From Clostridia bacterium (lineage in GTDB: Bacteria > Bacillota > Clostridia > Christensenellales > CAG-138): a DNA stretch of 61,521 nt. Location: positions 1 to 61,521 of the forward strand of contig JAFSEB010000060.1 of assembly GCA_017435905.1 (NCBI GenBank). Reading direction: 5' to 3'. The notes under the pieces are model-generated. The model was not told where the DNA came from, did not search any database, and was given only the letters and a program-made list of their open reading frames with translations. Made by a program: the position numbers and the translations under genes. Positions 53,896 to 61,341 of the stretch are shown here, one piece after another. The stretch's first letter is position 1, and every line of letters begins with the position of its first letter.

Positions 53896-53919
53896 ATGCC
53901 TCCCCGTTAAGGGAGGCAT
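53896..53919 (-). terminator. Stem-loop terminator of the NitT/TauT-type ABC operon
   Basis: ATGCCTCCC / GGGAGGCAT with a 6-base loop, 20 bases past the ATPase stop; on the minus strand followed by TATTATATG. The 53658-53895 stretch holds no gene that I can support. Confidence 0.6.
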
Positions 53920-53939
53920 ACCGTTTCTTCCTTATTTCA

Positions 53940-54500
53940 TTACAGGTCAACTGCATCCGTCATGCCGAGAAGCTCCGCCTCTTCCCTGTCGTGGGTGGCG
54001 ATGAGGATGAGCGGGAAGCTGCCCTTCACCCGGTCGATGATGCGCCGGCGCAGGGCTTCGTCAAGCCCCTTGAAGGGTTCATCCAGCAAAAGGATGTCGC
54101 CGCCGAAGTTGAGCGCCCTTGCAAGGGCCACACGGCGCTGCATGCCGCCCGACAGCTCACGGGGCAGCTTGTCCGTTTCCGCCGCAAGCTCCATATCGGC
54201 AAGGAGCGCTTTCGCCTGCGCATCGCTGCCATCCTTTACGATGACCACGTTCTCAAGGGCGGTGCGCCAGGGAAGAAGCCTGTCCTCCTGAAACACCACG
54301 GACACCCGTTTTTCCGCAAGGCCGCTCACTTCCCCCTTTGTGGGGGCAATGCGCCCGGACAGCAGCCGCAGCAGCGTGGTCTTTCCCCTGCCCGAAGGGC
54401 CGAAGATGCCCACCACGCCTGTATCCGGCAGGGTAAGGGTCAGATCCTTCACGGGAGTCTTTTCCCCATAGGAACAGGTGACGTTATCAAGCTTGATCAT
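53940..54500 (-). CDS. ABC transporter ATP-binding protein (NitT/TauT type)
   Basis: A 186-residue ATPase, short for the family (about 240), lacking the usual C-terminal region. Walker A GPSGRGKTT, Q-loop VVFQEDRLLPWRTALENV, signature LSGGMQRR and Walker B ILLLDEPFKGLD are intact, and the LLPWRTALENV pattern is typical of nitrate/sulfonate/taurine-type importers. Overlaps the permease by 4 bp. Last gene of the Crp-headed operon. Confidence 0.92.
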   Translation of the reverse strand: MIKLDNVTCSYGEKTPVKDLTLTLPDTGVVGIFGPSGRGKTTLLRLLSGRIAPTKGEVSGLAEKRVSVVFQEDRLLPWRTALENVVIVKDGSDAQAKALLADMELAAETDKLPRELSGGMQRRVALARALNFGGDILLLDEPFKGLDEALRRRIIDRVKGSFPLILIATHDREEAELLGMTDAVDL

Positions 54501-55228
54501 TTGCGGATCCTCCTCATGGCATAAAGGAGCAGCTTTTCAAGGGCCATGCTCAATATGACCACTGCCGCCGTCCATGCAAACAGCTCTTCCGTATCGAGGT
54601 ACAGCTTTGTTTCGTACACGTATTTGCCGATGGAAAAGGCCGGCCGTGCGATGACCTCCGCCGCCACGCCGCTTTTCCACGCAAAGCCGAAGCCGGTGGT
54701 ACAGGCTGCAAGATACTGGGGCAGCAGCGCCGGCAGGTAGATGTGCTTGAGCTTCTTTTTCCTTGAAAGACCGAACACTTCCGCCATTTCAATGAGCTGT
54801 CCGTCAACGGCAAGGATGCCTTCCCGGACATTTGCCCATGCGATGGGCGTGACCATCAAAAACGCAATGAACACCGGCGTCAGATTCGTCGTCAGCCACA
54901 GCAGCACTAATATAATGAAAGAAGTGACCGGCGTGGCCTTGATGATGCCCCTGATGGGCGCAAGGAACAGGTTTGCGGTCTTCGATACCGCCGTCAGGAT
55001 GCCGAGGGCAGTGCCTGCCAGCATGCCCAGCAGGAAGCCTGCCGCCACACGGATGAGCGTCATGCCTGCGGTCTGCCAGAACAGGGCCGTTCCCCCAAGG
55101 CGGAGGAGCGCCGACACCGTTTCCACCGGCGAAGGCAGCAGCACCGTGCTGCCTGCCAGCATGGCAGCAAGCTGCCAGACCGCCAGCCAGAATGCCGCCA
55201 CAGCCAAAGTTTTGAGCGCCTGTTTCAC
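54497..55228 (-). CDS. ABC transporter permease (NitT/TauT type)
   Basis: A 243-residue permease with about six hydrophobic segments and the conserved EAA-type loop VFGLSRKKKLKHIYLPALLP coupling to the ATPase. GTG at 55228 follows GGGGGAG; the longer upstream frame is unsupported. It overlaps the ATPase gene by 4 bp and follows an intra-operon hairpin. Confidence 0.9.
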   Translation of the reverse strand: MKQALKTLAVAAFWLAVWQLAAMLAGSTVLLPSPVETVSALLRLGGTALFWQTAGMTLIRVAAGFLLGMLAGTALGILTAVSKTANLFLAPIRGIIKATPVTSFIILVLLWLTTNLTPVFIAFLMVTPIAWANVREGILAVDGQLIEMAEVFGLSRKKKLKHIYLPALLPQYLAACTTGFGFAWKSGVAAEVIARPAFSIGKYVYETKLYLDTEELFAWTAAVVILSMALEKLLLYAMRRIRK

Positions 55229-55248
55229 GCTTCTCCCCCTTCCTCTTG

Positions 55249-55273
55249 AAAAACGGGGCGGCAATGCCGCCCC
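55249..55273 (-). terminator. Intra-operon terminator/attenuator between the binding protein and permease
   Basis: GGGGCGGC-ATT-GCCGCCCC on the minus strand, followed by GTTTTT, lies 16 bases after the binding-protein stop. The core resembles a shortened REP palindrome. It should let only part of the transcription reach the permease and ATPase. Confidence 0.7.
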
Positions 55274-55288
55274 GACGGTTCTTTTTGC

Positions 55289-56242
55289 TTATTCCTCTTC
55301 AACGTAGTAGAAATCATCGCCCGGCAGCTTGCCGCCCACGCTCTTGGGGTTGGCGTTGAAGAGCACTTCCAGCATGCCTTCCGCAGCAAGGCGCATTTCA
55401 GCGTTGCGGTAGCAGACGATGTTGCACTTGTCGATGGCCTTCTCCGCAATGGCAGCGGAGGGCAGGATGCCGTACTGCTCCATGAGCTTTGCGGTCTCCG
55501 CCTGGTTGGCGTTGGTGTAGTTCACGGCGGCGTTGTACTCCTTCAGGAATACACGCACGGCGGTCTCGTTCTCCTCAAAGAAGTCACGGCGTACCACGAT
55601 GCAGCCCTGTACAGGCTCGATGCCGGCAACGCTCTTCCACTCCTCGGTGAGGTCGAGGGCAACACGCAGCTTGTCGTTCTTCACCATGGTGGCGGTGACG
55701 TTGGGTTCGGGCAGCATGCCAAGGGTGGCTTCGCCGGCAGCCATCATGGTGGCAAGCTCGCTGTGCTCTGCGGTGTATTCCACGGTAACGCTGTCGGTAA
55801 GGCCGTTGGCCTCAAGCAGGTAGGACAGCATGTATTCGGGGGTGGAGCCCTGACCGGTGGCGTAGAGCTTCTTGCCGGCAAGGTCTGCCATGGAGTTGAC
55901 GGTGTCGCCGTCTTCGAGCACGTAGAGCACGCCGAGGGTATTCACAGCGATGAGCATCACGTTGCCTTCGGTCTTGTTGTAAAGGGTGGAAGCAAGGTTG
56001 ATCGGCACGGCGGCAACATCAAGCTCGCCGGAGACGATCTGACCCACGATGGCATCGGGGGCGGTGGCGATGGTGATGTTGTACTTGCTGTGGAATTCAT
56101 CGCCCATCAGCGTGACCATACCCATGCCGGTAGGGCCCTGCAGAGCGCCGATGTTGATGGGATCGGCTTCCTTGCGGCCGCAGCCTGCAAAGAGGGTAAC
56201 TGCCATGATGGCGGTGAGAAGCATTGCAACGATACGTTTCAT
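55289..56242 (-). CDS. ABC transporter substrate-binding lipoprotein (NitT/TauT type)
   Basis: A 317-residue lipoprotein: signal 1-20, lipobox FAGC with Cys21, and a periplasmic-binding fold (INIGALQGPTGMGMVTL at the start of the mature part, and ELDVAAVPINLAS in the middle) typical of the NMT1/NitT-TauT group. Ligand (sulfonate, amine, pyrimidine precursor or other) is not readable. ATG at 56242 follows GGAAGGAA. It is downstream of the Crp-like gene by 37 bp. Confidence 0.9.
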   Translation of the reverse strand: MKRIVAMLLTAIMAVTLFAGCGRKEADPINIGALQGPTGMGMVTLMGDEFHSKYNITIATAPDAIVGQIVSGELDVAAVPINLASTLYNKTEGNVMLIAVNTLGVLYVLEDGDTVNSMADLAGKKLYATGQGSTPEYMLSYLLEANGLTDSVTVEYTAEHSELATMMAAGEATLGMLPEPNVTATMVKNDKLRVALDLTEEWKSVAGIEPVQGCIVVRRDFFEENETAVRVFLKEYNAAVNYTNANQAETAKLMEQYGILPSAAIAEKAIDKCNIVCYRNAEMRLAAEGMLEVLFNANPKSVGGKLPGDDFYYVEEE

Positions 56243-56279
56243 GATGTTTGAAGTTCCTTCCGTATATTGTGATTTTGAT

Positions 56280-56933
56280 TTATTGTTTCGTATGAAGAAG
56301 CAGGATCCTTTTGCCCTGACGGGCGATCCGCCCCTGCTGTTCCAGCTCATCGAGCACCCGGTAAAGGGATGCACGGCTGATGCACAGCGTGGATGCAAGG
56401 CGGCTGAAGCCGCCGCTCGGTTCCACCGCACCGTCCTCGGCATTGCGCACAAGGTAGTTCCACAGCTTTTCCGCCGCCGTGGGGGATGCGATGCTTTCGA
56501 TGCGCCCCGTCAAAAAGTGGATGCGCCCGGTGAGGTAGGCGAAGTAGTTTTCCGCAAGGGTGAAGTTTTCCTGCATGAGCGCCTTGAGTATCTCCTCCTC
56601 AAAGAAGAGCACCTCCGAATCTTCCGATGCCACCACCGCCGTTACCGCATGGGCATCCACGGAAAACAGGCTTGCCGCACCGAGCAGATCCCCGGGGACA
56701 AGGCGGTTCATGGGCACGTTTGCGCCCCCTGCAGGCTTGAAGACCTCCGCATGGCCCGAAAGCAGAATGCCGAGGCGGTGCTTCTCCTCCCCTTCGGAAA
56801 GGATGGTCTCCCCTGCCGCAAAATGCTCCCTGTACCCCTTTTCTGCAGCACGGGCGGAAAACGCCGCATCCACGCCGTGGAACAGCGGTGTTTCGGTTAA
56901 AGCCCTGTTGATGCTTTCGGGGGTGTATTCCAT
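56280..56933 (-). CDS. Crp/Fnr-family transcriptional regulator
   Basis: A 217-residue regulator: cyclic-nucleotide-like beta roll at about 15-125 with SEGEEKHRLGILLSGHAEVF, a linker helix, and a C-terminal winged HTH (SRLASTLCISRASLYRVLDE). The four N-terminal cysteines of Fnr are absent, so it is not an iron-sulfur Fnr. It heads the operon with the ABC transporter genes, and its promoter is bracketed by two palindromes, suggesting autoregulation. ATG at 56933 follows CGGAGCGAAGC. Confidence 0.9.
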   Translation of the reverse strand: MEYTPESINRALTETPLFHGVDAAFSARAAEKGYREHFAAGETILSEGEEKHRLGILLSGHAEVFKPAGGANVPMNRLVPGDLLGAASLFSVDAHAVTAVVASEDSEVLFFEEEILKALMQENFTLAENYFAYLTGRIHFLTGRIESIASPTAAEKLWNYLVRNAEDGAVEPSGGFSRLASTLCISRASLYRVLDELEQQGRIARQGKRILLLHTKQ

Positions 56934-56948
56934 GCTTCGCTCCGTTTC

Positions 56949-56964
56949 TGTCTCATTTAAGACA
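56949..56964. promoter_or_regulatory. Operator 1 (downstream of the Crp-like promoter)
   Basis: TGTCTCATTTAAGACA, a 7-2-7 near-palindrome (one mismatched pair) around the predicted start of transcription. Confidence 0.75.
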
Positions 56965-56969
56965 GTTAC

Positions 56970-56997
56970 AGTATACCACATCCTGCTGCGGTGTCAA
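56970..56997 (-). promoter_or_regulatory. Promoter of the Crp-like regulator operon
   Basis: On the minus strand: -35 TTGACA (56992-56997), 16-bp spacer, extended -10 TGG-TATACT (TATACT at 56970-56975). Confidence 0.85.
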
Positions 56998-57004
56998 TAG
57001 ATTT

Positions 57005-57020
57005 TGTCTTATTTAAGACA
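57005..57020. promoter_or_regulatory. Operator 2 (upstream of the Crp-like promoter)
   Basis: TGTCTTATTTAAGACA, a perfect 7-2-7 palindrome centred 56 bp from operator 1. Confidence 0.8.
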
Positions 57021-57044
57021 TTTTCAGCAAATATCATGTTCCTG

Positions 57045-57073
57045 TTGACATGCCTCGATAATCTATGTATAAT
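57045..57073 (+). promoter_or_regulatory. Promoter of the padR operon
   Basis: -35 TTGACA (57045-57050), 17-bp spacer, -10 TATAAT (57068-57073), a consensus sigma-A promoter. Confidence 0.9.
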
Positions 57074-57094
57074 TCCATGCATAGACCATCTATG
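57062..57094. promoter_or_regulatory. Putative PadR operator: three TCTATG half-sites
   Basis: TCTATG (57062-57067), inverted CATAGA (57080-57085) and TCTATG (57089-57094) overlap the -10 and the transcription start, well placed for autorepression by PadR. Confidence 0.6.
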
Positions 57095-57109
57095 TATCAG
57101 GAGGTGCTT

Positions 57110-57454
57110 ATGCAGATCGATAAATCCTTAATGGCAGGCAGCACCACGCTGCTCATCCTTTCCCTGCTGCGGGAGGGGGAAAAGTATGGCTATGAAATGA
57201 TCGCCGAGCTTGCCCGCCGCAGCGACGATACCTTCCAATTAAAAGAAGGCACCCTTTATCCCATCCTTCACGGGCTTGAAAAGGAAGGGGCGGTAAAAAG
57301 CTGCCGGCGTGAAGCGGAAAACGGGCGGGAGCGCAAGTATTACCGCATCACGGCGGCAGGGCTGTCTTTATTGGAAGAAAAAACGCAGCAGTGGGCGCTT
57401 TTCACCGAAAAGGTCAATGCGGTCATCGGCGCTGCCGTGCCTGCAGGGGTCTAG
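57110..57454 (+). CDS. PadR-family transcriptional regulator
   Basis: A 114-residue winged-helix repressor. SLLREGEKYGYEMIAEL and QLKEGTLYPILHGLEKEGAV are the PadR HTH motifs, and the C-terminal helix (LEEKTQQWALFTEKVNAVI) is the dimerising arm. ATG at 57110 follows CAGGAGG; an upstream in-frame ATG is not used. Heads a three-gene operon with two anchored proteins of unknown function. Confidence 0.93.
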   Translation: MQIDKSLMAGSTTLLILSLLREGEKYGYEMIAELARRSDDTFQLKEGTLYPILHGLEKEGAVKSCRREAENGRERKYYRITAAGLSLLEEKTQQWALFTEKVNAVIGAAVPAGV

Positions 57455-57457
57455 GCT

Positions 57458-58279
57458 ATGCTGCAGCAACATCCCTCTTTCCGCCGCTGGGCGGAACAGG
57501 CTGCCGCCCACATCCGCTTCCCGGGCGACAGACCTGCCGTTATCCGTGAGCTGACGGAGCACATGGAGGATCGCTGCGACGCCTTTCTTGCAGAAGGGCT
57601 CAGCAAAGCGGAAGCCGAAAAGGCAGCCCTCGCCGCCATGGGCGATGCGGATGAAACCGGCAAAGCCCTTGCCCTGATCCACAGGCCCTTCCTTGGGTAT
57701 CTTTACAAGGCGGCGAAGATCGCCCTGCTTGCAAGCGCAGCGATGCTGCTTCTTGTTTCCTGTGCAAGGGGCTTTGATATGCCCTATTCCTACGGCTTTT
57801 CCGAGCCCTACAGCGACCTTGCCACGGAAAGCACCGCCACCCATGTGCGGGAGATCACATACCTTTCCCCCACGGCAAAAGCGGAATGCGGCGGCTACAC
57901 CTTCACCTTGCCCAGCGTGATGCACCGCCGTTTCTATGACCTTGTTGACGGCACATCCCACCGCAGCCTGTATTTTGTGCTGGAGGCGTTCCACCCCTCC
58001 CCTGCCGCTTTCTGGCCGGAGGGCGTGCGTGAATGCATTTATGCGGTGGATGACCTTGGCAACCTGTACCCCAACCGCTGCTTCAGCGAACGCTATGCGG
58101 AAGATGAGGGCCGTGAGGTCTGCGGCAACGGTACGGGACGCACACTGCTTCGCTACCGCTATGAAATGTGGGTATCCTGCGTTGACCCGGACGCCCAATG
58201 GGTGGAGCTTCGCTATGAGCGGCTCAACTGCAGCTTTTCCCTGCGCATCCCCCTCGTAAAGGACGGTGAACTGCTGTGA
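57458..58279 (+). CDS. PadR-associated membrane protein with HAAS-like N-terminal domain
   Basis: A 273-residue protein. Residues about 1-75 (AVIRELTEHMEDRCDAFLAEG, AALAAMGDADETGKAL) resemble the HAAS/permease-prefix domain often encoded next to padR. A membrane helix follows at about 86-104, then an extracytoplasmic domain of unknown family with several cysteines. It is 3 bp after padR, so PadR likely senses or regulates through it. ATG overlaps the next gene (58276) by 4 bp at its end. Confidence 0.7.
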   Translation: MLQQHPSFRRWAEQAAAHIRFPGDRPAVIRELTEHMEDRCDAFLAEGLSKAEAEKAALAAMGDADETGKALALIHRPFLGYLYKAAKIALLASAAMLLLVSCARGFDMPYSYGFSEPYSDLATESTATHVREITYLSPTAKAECGGYTFTLPSVMHRRFYDLVDGTSHRSLYFVLEAFHPSPAAFWPEGVRECIYAVDDLGNLYPNRCFSERYAEDEGREVCGNGTGRTLLRYRYEMWVSCVDPDAQWVELRYERLNCSFSLRIPLVKDGELL

Positions 58280-59049
58280 AGAAACTCTTTTCCCGCATCA
58301 AAGCCAATCCGCCGAAACGGGGTTGGCGTATCGCCGCTGCGCTGCTGTTGACTGCCGTCCTCCTCTTCTTTACCTGCACCATGGCAGGCTGGCCTGCCCT
58401 TTCGCCGGAACACGCCCTGCGCCGTGCGGAGCGGCGTGCCCTCATCGGCATGGAGGGCGACGTGGTCTTTGAAACAGGCGGCATGCGCTACAACATGAAT
58501 GCGACCTGTACCCTTGCCGTGAGATACGGCAACCGTGCCGCTGCCCTTTTCGGCGTATCGCAGGATGGTCCTTTGAAACTTGGCTGGGACAGAAACAGCA
58601 CCGGCAGCGCCTACTACGTGTTTCCGCAGGATCAGCGCGGCATCACCGTGGCTGCCTTCACAGGCTACCCCCGGTATATGGGTTTCCCGGAGGAAGCGAT
58701 GTTCATCGGTCTGTTTCACGATATGGAAGGTGCCGATTCTGCAGAGCTGAGCTTCACGCTGACGGGCGAACCCTTCGGCACCGACTTCCTTTGTGACTAT
58801 ACCCTTTCCTCCGTCGATGCTGGGGATGGCTTCTTCCTGTTCGCCTTTTCAAGCGCCGCAACGGATGAAGACTTTGTGGAATCGCCGGACTATCACCCTA
58901 TCCGTGACCTTGCAGGGCGCATCGATCCCTGGACATATTCACAGCGGGGAGACGACATCGCCGCCCGTGTCCGCTTCTTTGATGCAGCGGGCAACGAGAT
59001 CGGCGGCGGTGAGACCGTCTTTGCCCGTGCGCTGCTGCAGGGCGGATAA
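58276..59049 (+). CDS. Membrane-anchored protein of unknown function
   Basis: A 257-residue protein with a basic start (MKKLFSRIKANPPKRGWR), one hydrophobic segment at about 18-36 and an extracytoplasmic beta-rich domain (TGEPFGTDFLCDYTL, FFLFAFSSAAT). I recognise no family. GTG start at 58276 overlaps the previous stop (GTGA), so it is translationally coupled to the HAAS-like gene. Last gene of the padR operon. Confidence 0.7.
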   Translation: MKKLFSRIKANPPKRGWRIAAALLLTAVLLFFTCTMAGWPALSPEHALRRAERRALIGMEGDVVFETGGMRYNMNATCTLAVRYGNRAAALFGVSQDGPLKLGWDRNSTGSAYYVFPQDQRGITVAAFTGYPRYMGFPEEAMFIGLFHDMEGADSAELSFTLTGEPFGTDFLCDYTLSSVDAGDGFFLFAFSSAATDEDFVESPDYHPIRDLAGRIDPWTYSQRGDDIAARVRFFDAAGNEIGGGETVFARALLQGG

Positions 59050-59067
59050 ACCGCACATACCGCAAAC

Positions 59068-59105
59068 AAAAAAGCGACCCGTGTACATGCACGGGTCGCT
59101 TTTTT
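59068..59105. terminator. Bidirectional terminator between the padR operon and ybjQ-like gene
   Basis: AAAAAAGCGACCCGTG / CACGGGTCGCTTTTTT with a 6-base loop, T-runs on both strands. Confidence 0.93.
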
Positions 59106-59114
59106 ATTCTGCAT

Positions 59115-59432
59115 TTACTTGTTGACGAACTTTACGGCAGTACCGTAGGCGATGACCTCCGCCGCACCCTGCATGATGGCAGAGGATGCATAGCGGATGT
59201 TCACCACCGCATCGGCGCCCAATGCTTCCGCTTCCGCCACCATGCGCTTGGTGGCAAGGGCTCTTGCCTCGTTCATCATGTCGTTGTAGGCCTTCAGCTC
59301 GCCGCCCACCAGCGTTTTGAAGCTCTGAGCGATATCCTTGCCGATGTGCTTTGACTGGATGGTGCTGCCCTTCACAAGGCCCAGCATTTCCAGCTCTTTT
59401 CCCGTAATGTAATCAGTATTGACCAATATCAT
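59115..59432 (-). CDS. YbjQ-family protein (heavy-metal-binding-domain family)
   Basis: A 105-residue YbjQ/DUF74 protein. GLVKGSTIQSKHIGKD, GGELKAYNDMMNEAR and GADAVVNIRYASSAIM are characteristic. The fold assembles as a pentamer; function is not established. ATG at 59432 is the start with a proper AAGGAGG spacing; the GTG three codons upstream abuts the ribosome binding site. Overlaps the small membrane gene by 20 bp. Confidence 0.88.
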   Translation of the reverse strand: MILVNTDYITGKELEMLGLVKGSTIQSKHIGKDIAQSFKTLVGGELKAYNDMMNEARALATKRMVAEAEALGADAVVNIRYASSAIMQGAAEVIAYGTAVKFVNK

Positions 59433-59631
59433 CCTCTTCACCCTCCTTGATCTCGTGGATTCGTTCCATACAAACTTTGACCGTCAGCGCCGCAAAGGCG
59501 AGGGGAATGATGCCAAGAACATATTTCCACACACCGGGCAGCAGCGCAATCAGAAAGCCAAAGTACAGCACATAATACAGTATCATCAGCACCGACACGA
59601 TGATCGGCGCACGCATTTTCTTTTTGTGCAT
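59413..59631 (-). CDS. Small membrane protein of unknown function
   Basis: A 72-residue protein with a basic start and two hydrophobic segments (about 9-29 and 34-52) joined by a short loop, then an acidic tail. I recognise no family. It starts 4 bp after the peroxiredoxin stop and overlaps ybjQ by 20 bp, so it is part of one operon. The start is likely ATG 59631 (AAGG eight bases upstream). Confidence 0.65.
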   Translation of the reverse strand: MHKKKMRAPIIVSVLMILYYVLYFGFLIALLPGVWKYVLGIIPLAFAALTVKVCMERIHEIKEGEEDDIGQY

Positions 59632-59635
59632 CTTC

Positions 59636-60100
59636 TCAGCCTTCCCCTGCAAGGTATTCGAGGATCTCCGCAGCGTTGGTGTCGGGCTTCACCTTGGGCA
59701 TCACCTTTTCAATGATGCCGTTTTCATCGATGATGTAGGTGCAGCGCACCACGCCCATGCTCACCTTGCCGTAGTTCTTCTTTTCCTGCCAGGCGCCGTA
59801 AGCCTCGATGGCGGTGCGTTCCGGGTCGGAAAGCAGAATGAAGGGCAGCCCGTATTTTTCCGCAAACTTTTGATGGGATGCTGTGGAATCCTTGCTGATG
59901 CCGATGACTACGGCATTGAGCTCCTTAAACCCTTCGTAAGCCGCCGCAAAGGCGCAGGCCTGCCGGCTGCAGCCGGGCGTATTGTCACGGGGATAAAAAT
60001 ACAGCACCACTTTCCTGCCCCGAAAATCCGCAAGGGATACCGCATTCCCATCCTTGTCCGGCAGGGTGAAAAGGGGTGCAGGCTCATTCACGCAAAGCAT
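59636..60100 (-). CDS. bcp: Thiol peroxidase / peroxiredoxin, Bcp type
   Basis: A 154-residue peroxiredoxin reducing peroxides. The peroxidatic cysteine is Cys44 and the resolving one Cys49 in NTPGCSRQAC. ATG at 60100 follows AAGGAGGACC; the longer frame upstream has no ribosome binding site. First gene of a three-gene operon with a small membrane protein and YbjQ. Confidence 0.94.
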   Translation of the reverse strand: MLCVNEPAPLFTLPDKDGNAVSLADFRGRKVVLYFYPRDNTPGCSRQACAFAAAYEGFKELNAVVIGISKDSTASHQKFAEKYGLPFILLSDPERTAIEAYGAWQEKKNYGKVSMGVVRCTYIIDENGIIEKVMPKVKPDTNAAEILEYLAGEG

Positions 60101-60212
60101 CGCAGGTCCTCCTTTTTTCTCGCTGGTTTTATTATACCCCATTCATCCCCGAAGGGAAAGCCCGAACTGTACAGGCGGCATGCAGCAAATGCACCGTGCT
60201 CCGTTTTTGCCG

Positions 60213-60241
60213 TTGCAGTCGTTTTTTCCCCGTTGTACAAT
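60213..60241 (+). promoter_or_regulatory. Promoter of the aldolase-like gene
   Basis: -35 TTGCAG (60213-60218), 17-bp spacer, -10 TACAAT (60236-60241). Confidence 0.75.
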
Positions 60242-60276
60242 AGAACCGATATCATGACCCCAAAGGAGGCTTCCCC

Positions 60277-61341
60277 TTGGAAACTGCAATCCCTTCCCTT
60301 TCCTTTTCTTCCGATTATATGGAAGGCGCCCATCCCGCCATCCTGAACGCATTGACGGAAACGAACTTCGTCCGCTCCCCCGGCTACGGTCTTGATCCCT
60401 ATTGCGACAGCGCAAAGGAAAAGATCCGCCTTGCCTGCGGCGCACCGGATGCGGAGATCTTCTTCCTTGTGGGCGGCACGCAGACCAACGCCCTTGTGAT
60501 CAAGTCCCTCCTGCGCCCCTATGAAGGCGTCATTGCACCCGAAACGGGGCATATCAGCGTACACGAAGCCGGCGCCATCGAAATGGGCGGACACAAAGTG
60601 CTCCCCGTTTCCCACAAGCTGGGCAAGATCACGGCGGCAGACATTGCCCGTGTGCTTGATGCCTATGCGCAGGACGGCAACCGGGAACACATGGTAAAGC
60701 CCGGCATGGTCTACATCTCCCAGCCCACGGAGTACGGCACCCTGTATTCCCTTGCGGAGCTGACCGCCATCACCGATGTTTGCCGCAGCAGCAATATTCC
60801 CCTTTATGTGGACGGTGCACGCATGGCTTACGGGCTTGCCGCCCCTGCCAACGATGTGACCCTTCCCGACCTTGCACGCCTTGCGGATATCTTCTACATC
60901 GGCGGCACCAAGTGCGGCGCCCTGTTCGGCGAAGCCCTTGTGATGAACAAGCGTGCGCAGATCCCCGGGTTTTTCAGCATCATCAAGCAGAACGGCGCCC
61001 TGCTTGCAAAGGGCAGGCTTCTCGGGCTGCAGTTCGATACCCTGTTTACGGACGGTCTGTACTTTGAGGTAGGAAGAAGCGCCATCGCCCACGCACAGCG
61101 GCTGCAGAAAGCCCTGCAGGCTGCAGGCTTCCGGCTGTTCTTCGAGTCCCCCACCAACCAGATCTTCGTCATCCTTGAAAACGAGACCCTTGCCGCCCTT
61201 TCCGAAGAGGTGGAAATGGGCTTCTGGGAAACCTACGATGCCACCCACACCGTGATGCGCATTGCCACCAGCTGGGCGACCCGGGAAGAGGATGTGGATG
61301 CGCTCATCGCCCTGCTGCCCCGCTTTGCACCGAGGGGCTGA
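60277..61341 (+). CDS. Threonine aldolase / beta-eliminating lyase-family PLP enzyme
   Basis: A 354-residue fold-type I PLP enzyme. The Schiff-base lysine is predicted at Lys212 (IGGTKCGAL), aspartate in PLYVDGARM (Asp179) binds the pyridine nitrogen, and the FFLVGGTQTN loop binds the phosphate. This is the low-specificity L-threonine aldolase group that cleaves L-threonine (or allo-threonine) to glycine and acetaldehyde. TTG start at 60277 follows AAAGGAGG by seven bases. The 180 bp after the stop hold no recognisable gene. Confidence 0.88.
   Translation: METAIPSLSFSSDYMEGAHPAILNALTETNFVRSPGYGLDPYCDSAKEKIRLACGAPDAEIFFLVGGTQTNALVIKSLLRPYEGVIAPETGHISVHEAGAIEMGGHKVLPVSHKLGKITAADIARVLDAYAQDGNREHMVKPGMVYISQPTEYGTLYSLAELTAITDVCRSSNIPLYVDGARMAYGLAAPANDVTLPDLARLADIFYIGGTKCGALFGEALVMNKRAQIPGFFSIIKQNGALLAKGRLLGLQFDTLFTDGLYFEVGRSAIAHAQRLQKALQAAGFRLFFESPTNQIFVILENETLAALSEEVEMGFWETYDATHTVMRIATSWATREEDVDALIALLPRFAPRG

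Noticed and set aside
56280..56933. Iron-sulfur Fnr
   Set aside because: The N-terminal cysteine cluster that binds the iron-sulfur centre is absent.
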